This document shows, in pieces, positions 35,625-44,728 of a DNA stretch of 64,000 nucleotides. The DNA is taken from NCBI RefSeq assembly GCF_014489075.1, contig NZ_JACTGR010000005.1:124001-188000 (forward strand), read 5' to 3'. A program made the translations under genes and the position numbers. How positions within the stretch are numbered: the stretch's first letter is position 1; every line of letters starts with the position of its first letter. The stretch is from Sphingomonas sp. JC676 (GTDB taxonomy: Bacteria; Pseudomonadota; Alphaproteobacteria; Sphingomonadales; Sphingomonadaceae). The notes beneath the pieces were generated by a model. The model had not been told where the DNA came from. It worked only from the letters and a program-made list of their open reading frames with translations, and made no database searches.

Positions 35625-36803
35625 TCAGCCGAGTTTCCGGGCGTTATCCCAAAACTTGTCGTTGGGAGCGACGCCCAGCCCAGGGCCTTCGGGCAGCGCG
35701 AAATAGCCCTCAGTGCATTCCAGCCGACCGTTCATCAACTTCGCCGAATGGGGGAAGATGCTGTGCTGAAACTCGTGATAGGGAAGGCTCAGCACCGTCG
35801 CTGACGCCTGCAGGCTGGCGGCGGCGAAGATGCCGGCGCCGATCGTCGCATGGGGAATGATCTTGGCATGATGCGCCTGCGCCAGATGTGCGATGCGCAT
35901 GAACTGCGTGATGCCGCTATGCCCCATCTCGGTCTGTACGATCGACACCGCGCGCGCCTCGAGCCGCGCGCGTGCGTCATAGACGGTGCGCCATTCCTCG
36001 CCCGCGGCGATCGGCACCGTCGCATGGGCGGCAATGTCGGCAAGGCCGGCGACATCCTCGGTCTTGCACGGCGCTTCCATGAAATAGAGATTATAGGGCG
36101 CCAGCCGCTGGAGCAGCGCGACCGCTTCCGCCGGCGTATACATCCAGTGGCAGTCGAGCATGATCGCGACATCGGGGCCTAGCCCTTCGCGCAGCGCCGC
36201 GATTTCGCGCTCGACACCTTCATAGCTGACCGAGGCGGCGATCTTCACCGCTTTATAGCCCTTGTCGATGAAGCTCCGCGCGAGATCGACCTTCTCGGGG
36301 ATGGTCCGGCGCGGGAGGCCGGAAACATAAGCGGGGATGCGGTCGCGATGCTTGCCGCCAAGCAGCTGGTGCAGCGGCAGGCCGGTCAACTTCCCCATCA
36401 GATCCCATAAGGCGATATCGACCGCCGCCATCGCATCGAGCCAGAAGCCGCCGGTATAGCCGCGCACGCGCATGAGATCGTACAGGTCTTCCCAGATCGC
36501 CTGCACGTCGAACGGCGAACGACCGGTTATGATCGGCGTGATGATGTCGGAGACGAACGCGTGGATCGCATCGGGTGCGACCAGCCCATAGGTCTCGCCC
36601 CAGCCCTCGGCGCCCGAATCGAGCGTCACGCGGACGACCGCGGAGCGCATCGCCGCCGGATAGATCGTGCGGTTGCCGCGACGGACGAAATAGCCGGCGC
36701 TGTTGACCGACTCGCCCGGGCCGAGACCGCCGAGATAGGCGTCGTCCTGCGGAATCGTGACGGAGTAAACGTCGATCGACGCAATCCGATCATCCAGCGT
36801 CAT
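35625..36803 (-). CDS. Mandelate racemase/muconate lactonizing family sugar-acid dehydratase
   Basis: A 392-residue enolase-superfamily protein. The metal ligands D217 (MLDCHW), E243 (FMEAPC) and E269 (AGEEW) have the standard 26-residue spacing, and the KAVKIAAS strand carries the catalytic lysine pair region. H318 (IPHATIG) fits the general acid/base histidine. The usual aspartate partner is replaced by E292 (VQTEMGHSGIT). Context with a kinase, aldolase and lactonase suggests dehydration of an aldonate to a 2-keto-3-deoxy acid. The exact sugar is not known. It is divergent from the IclR gene. Confidence 0.85.
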   Translation of the reverse strand: MTLDDRIASIDVYSVTIPQDDAYLGGLGPGESVNSAGYFVRRGNRTIYPAAMRSAVVRVTLDSGAEGWGETYGLVAPDAIHAFVSDIITPIITGRSPFDVQAIWEDLYDLMRVRGYTGGFWLDAMAAVDIALWDLMGKLTGLPLHQLLGGKHRDRIPAYVSGLPRRTIPEKVDLARSFIDKGYKAVKIAASVSYEGVEREIAALREGLGPDVAIMLDCHWMYTPAEAVALLQRLAPYNLYFMEAPCKTEDVAGLADIAAHATVPIAAGEEWRTVYDARARLEARAVSIVQTEMGHSGITQFMRIAHLAQAHHAKIIPHATIGAGIFAAASLQASATVLSLPYHEFQHSIFPHSAKLMNGRLECTEGYFALPEGPGLGVAPNDKFWDNARKLG

Positions 36804-37000
36804 GCATCCTGCTCCCGTTCGTAAAGGCGTCGTTCGCGCTATCGCATCTCACTATGCCATTTGAAGCTTTATTAGCAACATTAATCGACAACTGATAATG
36901 GGGATTCGGTGAGGACCAATTGCTCGTCTGGACGAAACTTTGCAGGCGGGATAGCTGCGGAGGTTGAAGCGGGTTCGCTAGTGACGCTGAACAAGCAACG
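36804..37000. promoter_or_regulatory. Divergent control region between the dehydratase and IclR genes
   Basis: An AT-richer stretch of 197 bases. At 36868-36880 (minus strand) lies TGTTGCTAATAAA, closely matched by TGTTGCTATAAA at 44715-44726 in the second divergent region of the locus. On the plus strand TTAGCA-N16-GATAAT could serve the IclR gene; on the minus strand TTGCTA-N16-CATAGT could serve the dehydratase gene. Confidence 0.45.
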
Positions 37001-37813
37001 ATGGGACTGAGCATGCGCGTGGGAGCCAGCAGAGCGAAAGCGGGTGCGCAGCCCAACCAGAGCCTGATCGACGGCATCACCGTGCTGCAAGCGCTCGCGA
37101 CCTCGACCGAACCGGTCGGATGCCGCGAACTGGCGCGCCGCGTCGATCTCGAAACAACCAGGGTCAACCGGCTGCTCAAGACGCTCACCTATCTCGGCAT
37201 CGCGCGCCAGACCAGCGACCGCAAATACGGCCCGGGCTCGGGCATGACGGTCCTCGCGGCGCAGAGCCTGTTCGCGTCGGGATTGCTGCGCCGCGCGCTG
37301 CCGGCGCTCGAGGATCTGCGCCGGTTCGGCCATACCGTGGCGATGGGCGTGTTGTGGCGCGACAATGTCAGCTACCTTTTCCACGCGCCGCCCAACATGC
37401 CCGAGACCGACGCGCTGGGACGGATCGGCCTGTATCCCGCGACGCGCGGGGGCATCGGCATGGCGTTGCTGGCCGCGCTCGACGATCTCGAGGTCGAGGA
37501 AACCTATGCCGGCCACGATATCCCGGGCTACGCGGATCTTCCGACGCTCCTCGCCGCGCTCAACGAGGTCCGCGCCAAGGGCCATGTCCGCCTCCGCGTC
37601 AAGGACGAGCGCGAGCAGCACACTGTCGCGATCACGATTGGGAAGCCGGTCTATGCGGCGATCGGTTTGTCCGGGTGGATACCAACCGCGGCGATGCCCG
37701 AGATGCTCGACGCGCTGCATGAGGCGGCGCGCAAGATCGGCGAAAGCGGCGACGCGCGTGGGCCGCAGCTCGATCTCGCCGATCCGGCGCTGGATTATCG
37801 GGTCGCCGTCTAG
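37001..37813 (+). CDS. IclR family transcriptional regulator
   Basis: A 270-residue regulator with an N-terminal winged helix-turn-helix (residues about 20-75: SLIDGITVLQALATS, LARRVDLETTRVNRLLKTLTYLG) and a C-terminal GAF-like effector domain with the ATRGGIGMALLA segment. IclR proteins usually control sugar-acid and aromatic-acid catabolism and bind the pathway substrate or intermediate. ATG 37013 is an alternative start. It is the only regulator in the sugar-acid locus and divides its two halves. Confidence 0.9.
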   Translation: MGLSMRVGASRAKAGAQPNQSLIDGITVLQALATSTEPVGCRELARRVDLETTRVNRLLKTLTYLGIARQTSDRKYGPGSGMTVLAAQSLFASGLLRRALPALEDLRRFGHTVAMGVLWRDNVSYLFHAPPNMPETDALGRIGLYPATRGGIGMALLAALDDLEVEETYAGHDIPGYADLPTLLAALNEVRAKGHVRLRVKDEREQHTVAITIGKPVYAAIGLSGWIPTAAMPEMLDALHEAARKIGESGDARGPQLDLADPALDYRVAV

Positions 37814-37815
37814 CG

Positions 37816-38709
37816 CTAGGCGGCGCGTTCGAGACGCGCCAGGATCCGCGTCAGCTCGTCATGATCCCCGGAGTCGAGCTCCGGCCCCGGCGAGCGCGTA
37901 TAGGCGTTCGCGATCAGCCCGCGGCGGCGCAGGACTTCCTTGGTCAGGCGCCAGCGGAACACCGCCTGCATCATCAAGATCGGCAGCACCGCTTCGTAGA
38001 GATCGCGCACCTTTTCGCTATCGCCGGCAAGGTGTGCATTCATCAGCGCGACGTGGATTTCGGGAGTCTCGGCCGCGGGCATCGTGCCGATCGCGCCACG
38101 GGCCAGTTCATCGGTGATATAGCGCCCGCCGGCGCCGCCGAACACGCCACGCAGGCTGGCCGGACGGTGCTCCAGCAGCGCGCTGATGCGCTGGCCGCAC
38201 GGCATATTCTCTTCCTTGACCCAGCGGATCGCATCGGTCGCTTGCACGACCTCGCGAAGTTGCGCGCTGGACAGCGCCAGACCCATCGGCACGGGCGCGT
38301 TCTGGAGCATCAGCGGCAGGTCTGCGCGTGTGCCGAGCGTCGTGTAGAATGCGCCCAGCGCCGTGGCATCGGCGCCGACCGACTTCGGCGTCATCACCAT
38401 GGCCGCGACGGCGCCGGCCCTGGCTCCGGCGGTCGCCAGGCGCGTGCTTTCATCCAGGCCGATGCCGCTGGCACCGACGACGAAGTGCGCGCGGCCCGCC
38501 ACGCGGCTTCCGACGAAGCCGATCATCGCCTCGCGCTCCTCCAGCGTGAGCATGTCATATTCGCTGGCGAGGCCCGGAAACACGACGCCATCGACACCGC
38601 GATCGAGCGCATAGTCGATGACGCTGGCCATTCCACCCTCGTCGATATCGCCGGCCGCGGTGAAGATCGTGGGCAGCACGGGAAACACGCCGCCGATACT
38701 TGCAGTCAT
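37816..38709 (-). CDS. DapA/KDG-aldolase family protein
   Basis: A 297-residue class I aldolase of the dihydrodipicolinate synthase family, with GVFPVLPTIFT, the Schiff-base lysine K165 in WVKEENMPCG and the loop GLASEYDMLTLEER. It is in a catabolic locus, so it more likely cleaves a 2-keto-3-deoxy sugar acid to pyruvate and an aldehyde than makes dihydrodipicolinate. It lies downstream of the TonB-dependent receptor gene in the same direction and converges on the IclR gene with two bases between the stops. Confidence 0.82.
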   Translation of the reverse strand: MTASIGGVFPVLPTIFTAAGDIDEGGMASVIDYALDRGVDGVVFPGLASEYDMLTLEEREAMIGFVGSRVAGRAHFVVGASGIGLDESTRLATAGARAGAVAAMVMTPKSVGADATALGAFYTTLGTRADLPLMLQNAPVPMGLALSSAQLREVVQATDAIRWVKEENMPCGQRISALLEHRPASLRGVFGGAGGRYITDELARGAIGTMPAAETPEIHVALMNAHLAGDSEKVRDLYEAVLPILMMQAVFRWRLTKEVLRRRGLIANAYTRSPGPELDSGDHDELTRILARLERAA

Positions 38710-38765
38710 TTCAATCTCCAGAGCGAATTAGAGCGCCGCGCGGATCTCCGCGCCGGTCGAGCTAG

Positions 38766-38799
38766 TCAAAATGAGGGACCGGAGATCCGTTCCGGTCCC
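38766..38799 (-). terminator. Hairpin after the TonB-dependent receptor gene
   Basis: A perfect nine-bp stem (GGGACCGGA/TCCGGTCCC) with a seven-base loop, 32 bases after the receptor stop, followed on the minus strand by TCATTTTGAC. The T-tract is short, so termination before the aldolase gene may be partial. Confidence 0.45.
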
Positions 38800-38830
38800 C
38801 CAGGGAGGCATGTCGAGGGCGACACGAGCC

Positions 38831-41548
38831 TCAGAATTTGGCGTTGAACCCGAGCGAGAAACGCCGGCCCTGCAACCCGTAGAACGAGGTCGCCTCGGGC
38901 GATTCCACGTATCTTTTCTGCACCTCATTGGTCAGGTTCGAGGCATCGGCGAAGATCGTGAACCGGCTGAACTCGTAGCGCACCGACGCGTCGAGCGTGC
39001 GATACGGCGCATAATAGATCGCGGTGCTGCCCGGCCCGACGCTGTCGAAGAACTTGTCGCGATAATTGTACGCGGCGCGGATGCCGAAGCCGTATTTCTC
39101 GTAATAAGCGACGAGATTGTAGTTCACCTTGGACAGGCCCTGGAGCGGCAGTGCCGATCCCCTGCGGTCGAGCAGCGAGGTCGTGCTGTCGATGTACGAG
39201 AAGTTGGCGACCACCCCGAAACCGTCGAGCGGCGACGGCAGGAAATAGAAGGGGGTCTGGAACAGCACCTCGACACCCTTAACTTTGCCGCCCGTGCCGT
39301 TGAACGGCCGCGTCACCAGGAAGCCCTCGGGCTGCCCGGGAGGCGCCACCTCGCCCGGCGGGATTTCATAGGCGGCGCGGCTGAAGATGAACGTCTTCAC
39401 GTCCTTGTAGAACCCGCCGATGGTCAGCGCCGAACCGCGTGCGAAATACCATTCCAGCGCGACGTCAAATTGATCGGCGCGGAGCGGAGCGAGGCGCGGA
39501 TTGCCTGAGCTGCCGTTGTAGGGCGACAAACGGTTGAGAATGAGATCCGGTGACAGATCGACCGAGTCCGGCAGGCCGAGCACCTTGGCATAGCCAGCGC
39601 GGAGCAACAGCTTGTCGGTCAGTTCCAGCTTGACGACCGCGCTGGGCAGCCAATCGACGAAGTGGGACCTGACATCGAGCGGATCGACCGCACCGCTGGC
39701 GCGGCGGATCGCGCCCAGCGCATCGCGATCGGTATCGGTGTAGCGCACGCCGACATTGCCCGAGAGCGGCATCGAACCGAGATTGGTCGCAAAATTGACC
39801 TTGAGATAGGCAGCCATCGTCTTTTCGGAGATGCTGAATGACTGAAGCGGATCGAGGAACCGCGCCGGGCACAGGCCGCTCCCGGGCGCGAGGAACTCGC
39901 ACGCCGTCCCAATCGGAAGCGCCGTCGCTATGGCGTCGACGTAATGCATGGCGATCGCCGGCGCACCGCCACCCAGCAGGTCGGAATAGTCCCGGACATT
40001 GTAGCTCGCCGGCCCCCCGGCGACGAGGATCGTGCTGGCGGGGGTCGCGCCGCTGAATCCGACCTGCCGCTGGATCGTGTCGCGGTCGGTCACCAGCGCC
40101 GAATAGCGCATGCCCGCATCGATCTGCGACAGGAACGACCCTCCCGGCTTGAAGGCGAAGTCGATCTTGCCGGCGGTTTCCTGGCCCGTGTTGCGATTGA
40201 AATTGTCGAACACGTTTGAATAGCGGAACTGGGCGGGAGCGGTGACGTCGAGCGAGGCTGGCGCTGTGACGGTCGGAATGCCGCCGTCGTTGATATCGAA
40301 CCCGAACAGATATTTGTTGATGCTCTGCACACGGACGAATTCTTGCGTCACGTCCATCGTCGCGCGCGAATAGTTGAATTCGGGATTGACCGAGAAGCGC
40401 CCGTCGTCGGTCTTCCACTTGAAGCCGATCCCGCTGCTGATCGTATCGCTCTTGACGTGCAACGCTTCGGCATTGCCCTGGGCGACCTGGTTGATCGTAC
40501 CCGAGGTCAGGATCTCGTTCGACGACAGCGTGTAGGACGTATAGTCGCCGGCGTTGCTGCTGAGCGGCACCGAGAACCAGTCGCGTGTGCGGTTGGTGGT
40601 CAGGTGCGAGTAGGCGGCGTCGCCATAGAGTTCGAAACTGGGGTTCGGCCGCCACTGGAACGCAGCGTTCCCGCCGATCTTTTCGCGCTTCTCGCGCAGG
40701 CGCTGGAAGCGGAAGTCGGCGATGTAGGTGCCCGGAATGCCGTCGCCATTGGGGTCGTTCGCCTTCGGATTGGCGGGGGTGTTGAAGGCCGATGTCAGCG
40801 GCGTGTAGCCGGTGAACGAGTTGAACGAATCCTCGTTGACCGGCTTGTTCGAATAGGTCGCGTTCAACAGGATGCCGAACGTGTCGTTGGCGAAGGTGTT
40901 CGAATAGAGCGCCGAGCCGTCATAGCCCCAGCGCTTGTCCTGGTCCGAATAGACGGTCGAACCTGAAACGGAGATCAGCTGGCCGGGCTTGTCGAAGGGC
41001 TTGCGCGTGATGATGTCGACGGTGCCGCTGAGTGAGCCATCGGTGCGGTCCGCGCCCTGCAGCTTGATGACGTCGAGCCGGCCGATCATTTCCGACGGGA
41101 ACAGCGACAGCGGGCCGTAGTCCGAATCGGCGACCGCAGCGATGCCGACACCGCGGCCGTTCGGGTTGACGAGCGTGCGTCCGTTGATCTCCGTCCGATT
41201 CTGCCGAAGGCCGCGGATCGAAACGCTGGTGCCCTCGCCGAGCGCACGGCGGATCTGCACGCCGGAAACGCGCTGCAGCGATTCCGCGATATTGTTATCG
41301 GGCAGCTTGGCCACGTCGGTGGCGATGATCGAGTCTTGAAACTGATTGGTTTCCCGCTTCACGTCGAGCGCTTCGGCCAGGCTCTGGCGATAGCCGGTGA
41401 CGACGATGTCGCCCGCCGTCGCCTCCTGTGCGGCGGGCTGCGTCTCAGCCGGTGGCGGTGTTTGCGGCTGGGTCTGCGCGGTCGCCGAGGTCGCGGCCAA
41501 CATGGCTCCCAGGCAAGCACCACCGAGCCACCGATTCGTCCTTCGCAT
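38831..41548 (-). CDS. TonB-dependent receptor of the sugar-acid locus
   Basis: A 905-residue outer-membrane transporter with signal peptide (ending ATSATAQ), Pro/Gln linker, TonB box-like DIVVTGYRQSL, plug domain (DNNIAESLQRVSGVQIRR, SGTVDIITRKPF) and a long barrel ending in NAKF, with the expected C-terminal phenylalanine. Receptors of this subgroup in sphingomonads import oligosaccharides or other carbohydrates. The start at 41548 follows GGGGAGAG; the frame extends 17 codons upstream without signal-peptide logic. Its promoter region carries a 16-bp palindrome. Confidence 0.92.
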   Translation of the reverse strand: MRRTNRWLGGACLGAMLAATSATAQTQPQTPPPAETQPAAQEATAGDIVVTGYRQSLAEALDVKRETNQFQDSIIATDVAKLPDNNIAESLQRVSGVQIRRALGEGTSVSIRGLRQNRTEINGRTLVNPNGRGVGIAAVADSDYGPLSLFPSEMIGRLDVIKLQGADRTDGSLSGTVDIITRKPFDKPGQLISVSGSTVYSDQDKRWGYDGSALYSNTFANDTFGILLNATYSNKPVNEDSFNSFTGYTPLTSAFNTPANPKANDPNGDGIPGTYIADFRFQRLREKREKIGGNAAFQWRPNPSFELYGDAAYSHLTTNRTRDWFSVPLSSNAGDYTSYTLSSNEILTSGTINQVAQGNAEALHVKSDTISSGIGFKWKTDDGRFSVNPEFNYSRATMDVTQEFVRVQSINKYLFGFDINDGGIPTVTAPASLDVTAPAQFRYSNVFDNFNRNTGQETAGKIDFAFKPGGSFLSQIDAGMRYSALVTDRDTIQRQVGFSGATPASTILVAGGPASYNVRDYSDLLGGGAPAIAMHYVDAIATALPIGTACEFLAPGSGLCPARFLDPLQSFSISEKTMAAYLKVNFATNLGSMPLSGNVGVRYTDTDRDALGAIRRASGAVDPLDVRSHFVDWLPSAVVKLELTDKLLLRAGYAKVLGLPDSVDLSPDLILNRLSPYNGSSGNPRLAPLRADQFDVALEWYFARGSALTIGGFYKDVKTFIFSRAAYEIPPGEVAPPGQPEGFLVTRPFNGTGGKVKGVEVLFQTPFYFLPSPLDGFGVVANFSYIDSTTSLLDRRGSALPLQGLSKVNYNLVAYYEKYGFGIRAAYNYRDKFFDSVGPGSTAIYYAPYRTLDASVRYEFSRFTIFADASNLTNEVQKRYVESPEATSFYGLQGRRFSLGFNAKF

Positions 41549-41595
41549 GTCACTCTCCCCTACGATCTTTATTTTTCTTGGTCGGAGAGTGTTGC

Positions 41596-41611
41596 ACATT
41601 TAGCTACATGT
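41596..41611. promoter_or_regulatory. Candidate operator upstream of the TonB-dependent receptor
   Basis: A 16-bp inverted repeat centred on TAGCTA (ACATtTAGCTAcATGT, one mismatched pair), 48 to 63 bases before the receptor start. Size and symmetry fit a dimeric regulator site; the IclR protein of the locus is a candidate. Confidence 0.4.
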
Positions 41612-41708
41612 CAACTGGGCGTCGGCGAAATATGTCGCGCATGCGCGACCGAACCTTGTGGCTGTAAATGCGCCCGAAAAGGTCAGAGAACCGTGCGGAT
41701 GTCGTCGA

Positions 41709-42443
41709 TCAGCGGCGGGTGATGCTCGCGCCGCCATCGATCAGATAGTCGACGCCGGTGATCCAGGAGGCTTCGTCCGAGCAGAGGAACAATGCTAGGG
41801 CAGCAACGTCGTCGGGAGTGCCGAGCCGGCCCAGCGGATGCCGCGCGACGTTGGCCGCGCGCGCCGCCTGCGGATCTGGCTGCGATTCGAACCCTCCGCG
41901 CAACAACGCCGTGTCGATCGAAGCCGGACGGATGGCATTGACCCGCACATTGTCTCCGGCGAGCTCGAGCGCGAGCGTTTTCGTGACACTGTCGAGCGCC
42001 GCCTTCGACGCGGCATAGGCCGCCAGGCCCGGCGTGGCGAAAGTCGAATTGATCGACGAGACGAACAGGAATGCCCCGCGTCGCCGCGCCTGCATTCCCG
42101 GGGCAAAGGCCTTGGCAAGGCGAAAGGCGCCGCCGACGTTCACGTCCATCATTCGCGACAGGAAATCGCTTTCGGTTTCAAGCGTCGCGCCGCGACCGCC
42201 CAGCGCGGCGGCATGGACGACGATCGTCGGCAGCAGGCCGGCCGAGGCGACCGCCTCGGCGGCCGATCGCACGGACTCGTCATCGCCGAGGTCGCACGTC
42301 AATTTGACGTCGCCATCCGCCGGCTCGACCAGGTCGAGCGCCGCCACGCGGCAACCCTCCTGCGCGAACCGCCGAACGATGGCGCCCCCGATCCCGCCCG
42401 CGGCCCCCGTCACGACCGCGATATGTCCGTGCAATCTTGTCAT
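41709..42443 (-). CDS. Short-chain dehydrogenase/reductase
   Basis: A 244-residue classical SDR: cofactor motif VTGAAGGIGGAI, the acidic D38-type end of strand 2 (AALDLVEP) favouring NAD, catalytic serine in VSSINST and Y-x3-K in YAASKAA, with the C-terminal GVDYLIDGGASI. In this locus it probably oxidises a sugar to its lactone or a hydroxyl of a sugar acid. Its start overlaps the dgoK stop in ATGA, and it is last in the MFS-dgoK-SDR operon. Confidence 0.9.
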   Translation of the reverse strand: MTRLHGHIAVVTGAAGGIGGAIVRRFAQEGCRVAALDLVEPADGDVKLTCDLGDDESVRSAAEAVASAGLLPTIVVHAAALGGRGATLETESDFLSRMMDVNVGGAFRLAKAFAPGMQARRRGAFLFVSSINSTFATPGLAAYAASKAALDSVTKTLALELAGDNVRVNAIRPASIDTALLRGGFESQPDPQAARAANVARHPLGRLGTPDDVAALALFLCSDEASWITGVDYLIDGGASITRR

Positions 42444-43360
42444 CGCAACTGCTCCTGCTCGGCCGCGACCCGTCTTATCGTGGCGAAGCCGGCCGCCGAC
42501 AGCCGGTTATCGTCGATGCATTCGGCCTTCATTCCCAGGTGATTGATCGCCGCAAGGAATAACGGCGCGACATCCTCCGCGCCGGTGACGAAGCAGGCGC
42601 GATCGAACCTTGCCGCCGGCAGATTTTCGCGCACGTCCGATCCGATCAGGACGCCCCACAAATAGGATGCTGCGTCCTGTTCGCTGAAACGCTTCGCCTG
42701 CACGGCGGTCCGCGCGGAGAAGAGCAGCCGGCCCAGGCCTCCGCCGTCGGCCGCACGCGACAAGCCCGTTCTGAAGGCATCGCCGTCCCGCGCCGGTGCC
42801 GCCATCAACGGCGCGAGGATGCTCCGCTCGGCGAGCACGCGGTAGAGTTCGACCGTCATCGAGGTGTGAAACCGCTCGACCGCCGTCCGGCCCAGCTCGA
42901 TCCATTTGCCGTGCATCCCCGGCACCGATAGCAGCAGCGTGTCGTCGCCCCGACCCTCTCCGACGAGCCCGGCGGCCGCGACCTCTTCGCCGCGCAGGAC
43001 ATCCGGATCGCCGAAGCGGGAGATGCACGACAATCCTGGCAGGATCGCGACGGACAAGGTGTCGATCTGCGTCCGGCGTGCATGCAAGGCGATCATCGCC
43101 GGTGTCGCCGGGCACGGCAGCTGCTCGACCGCCTCAAGTCCCATCGGCGACCCGATCATCCCCGCCAGCCACGTCGTGGCGCAGGCGTCCGGCCAACGGG
43201 CACGCATCCTCCGCAACCGCGCAACCCTGGCCGGGCGATCCAGATCGACCAGCCGCACGTCCTCGACCAAGGTGTCGAGGATGTCGCCGTCCGCCGCGAG
43301 CAGGCGCGCCCGGATCCGCGCAGTACCCCATTCGACGGCGATGAACGGCCTCCCGCTCAC
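42440..43360 (-). CDS. dgoK: 2-dehydro-3-deoxygalactonokinase (DgoK family)
   Basis: Phosphorylates 2-keto-3-deoxygalactonate in the De Ley-Doudoroff route. The 306-residue product has the family N-terminus FIAVEWGTARIRARLL, LAGMIGSPMG, SVPGMHGKWIE and FTGAEDVAPLF-like (VTGAEDVAP). It starts at GTG 43360 overlapping the MFS stop in GTGA. The large open frame beyond this start belongs to another register of the MFS gene. The matching phosphate aldolase DgoA is not seen in the locus. Confidence 0.88.
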   Translation of the reverse strand: MSGRPFIAVEWGTARIRARLLAADGDILDTLVEDVRLVDLDRPARVARLRRMRARWPDACATTWLAGMIGSPMGLEAVEQLPCPATPAMIALHARRTQIDTLSVAILPGLSCISRFGDPDVLRGEEVAAAGLVGEGRGDDTLLLSVPGMHGKWIELGRTAVERFHTSMTVELYRVLAERSILAPLMAAPARDGDAFRTGLSRAADGGGLGRLLFSARTAVQAKRFSEQDAASYLWGVLIGSDVRENLPAARFDRACFVTGAEDVAPLFLAAINHLGMKAECIDDNRLSAAGFATIRRVAAEQEQLR

Positions 43361-44640
43361 GCCTCGCTCTCCCGATCGGCCATCGAGCGGCCCGTCGTGG
43401 CGAGATAGGCGGCGATCACACCGAGCGGGTAGGCGATGGCGATTGCCAGGAACATTGGCCGATAGGTGAGCACCGCAACAAGCTGGCCGACCGCATAGGT
43501 CGATCCGATCGTGACCAAGCCGGTAACGATGCCGCCAATCCCCATGACCTTGCCGAGGTGACGGCTCGGGTAGAGATCGACTGGCAAGGCGGTCTGGTTG
43601 GTGACCCATGCCGTGTGGCAAAACGCGACGACCGCGCCGAGCGCCAGGCTGATCGCGATGCTCGGCTCGAGCGCGTTGATCGCGCCGACCGGGGCGACCA
43701 ACGCGACCAGGCCCATAACCGCCACCCGTGCCCGCGCCGGCCGCACGCCGCGGCCGACGAACCACCCGGACAATATGCCCCCGCCGACTGCGCCGAAACC
43801 GGCTGCCGCGTAGACGATCCACGTCGTCCGCCCCATCTCGGCGATGGTCAGGCCGCGCTCCTCGGTCAGATATTTGGGGAACCAGAACAGATAGAAGAAC
43901 CACACCGGATTGGTCAGCGAACTGCCGACCGCATAGAACCACACGCCGCGCGTGCGCATCACGGCTACCCAGCCTTTCCAGCCGGAATCATCGACCGGCT
44001 CGGAACGTTCCGCGACGATATCGGGCCTCGCCGCGGCGTCTTCGTCATAGACGGGCAAGGGTTGGTCCGGCCGGTAAAGCAGGAGCCAGGCGGCCAGCCA
44101 GATCAGACCGAGCGCACCGCTGATGACGAAGGTGAGCCGCCAGCCGAATGCGAGGAAGAGGACGGCCATCAATACCGGCGCTATCGCCGCTCCGAAATGC
44201 GCGGCTGAGGAATAGATGCCGATCGCGAGCGCCCGCTCGCGCTGCGGAAACCATTCGCGGACCAGCTTGGGCGACGCGACCCAATTGCCTGCTTCGCCAA
44301 GGCCAAGAGCGAACCGGCTTGCGCCCAATTGCCAGATGTTGGCGGCCAGACCGGTGCACGCGCTGGCAAGCGACCACCAGCCGACGAACACGACCATGCC
44401 CCAGCGCGCGCCGATGCGGTCGACAATGAAGGCGGACACCAGTCCACCCAGCATATAGGCGACGAGGAAGGCGTTGACGACGGAGGCATAGCCCTTGTCG
44501 TCGATCCTGAGCTCGCCCTGGACGACACCTGCCATCAGCCCGAGCGTCTGGCGATCGAGATAGTTGAGGACCGCTGCGAGCGCGAGCATCGTCACGATCA
44601 GCCACCGGAACCGGGCGATCTTCGCCCCTTCGGCTATCAT
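43357..44640 (-). CDS. MFS transporter, hexuronate/galactonate (ACS) type
   Basis: A 427-residue carrier with 12 predicted membrane spans. The first span and loop (VTMLALAAVLNYLDRQTLGLM) and the GLGEAGNWVASPKLVREWFPQRERALAIGIY segment are typical of the anion:cation symporter family that includes ExuT and DgoT. It would carry sugar acids across the inner membrane with protons. First gene of a three-gene coupled operon with dgoK and the SDR, divergent from the SMP-30 gene. Confidence 0.9.
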   Translation of the reverse strand: MIAEGAKIARFRWLIVTMLALAAVLNYLDRQTLGLMAGVVQGELRIDDKGYASVVNAFLVAYMLGGLVSAFIVDRIGARWGMVVFVGWWSLASACTGLAANIWQLGASRFALGLGEAGNWVASPKLVREWFPQRERALAIGIYSSAAHFGAAIAPVLMAVLFLAFGWRLTFVISGALGLIWLAAWLLLYRPDQPLPVYDEDAAARPDIVAERSEPVDDSGWKGWVAVMRTRGVWFYAVGSSLTNPVWFFYLFWFPKYLTEERGLTIAEMGRTTWIVYAAAGFGAVGGGILSGWFVGRGVRPARARVAVMGLVALVAPVGAINALEPSIAISLALGAVVAFCHTAWVTNQTALPVDLYPSRHLGKVMGIGGIVTGLVTIGSTYAVGQLVAVLTYRPMFLAIAIAYPLGVIAAYLATTGRSMADRESEA

Positions 44641-44695
44641 TCCCGCCCTCTCCCGACCACGCGCTGTTGCGCTGTTTTAATCTGCGCTCGCCCTT

Positions 44696-44724
44696 TTGCT
44701 ACGACGATGTATCGTTTATAGCAA
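44696..44724. promoter_or_regulatory. Nested palindromes in the MFS/SMP-30 divergent promoter region
   Basis: An outer inverted repeat TTGCTA-N17-TAGCAA (44696-44724) encloses an inner one, ACGAT-GT-ATCGT (44704-44715). The plus strand also allows TTTTGC-N17-TATAGC as a promoter, whose start would coincide with the ATG at 44729, so the SMP-30 mRNA may be leaderless. TGTTGCTATAAA on the minus strand matches the motif at 36868-36880. Confidence 0.5.
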
Positions 44725-44728
44725 CACG

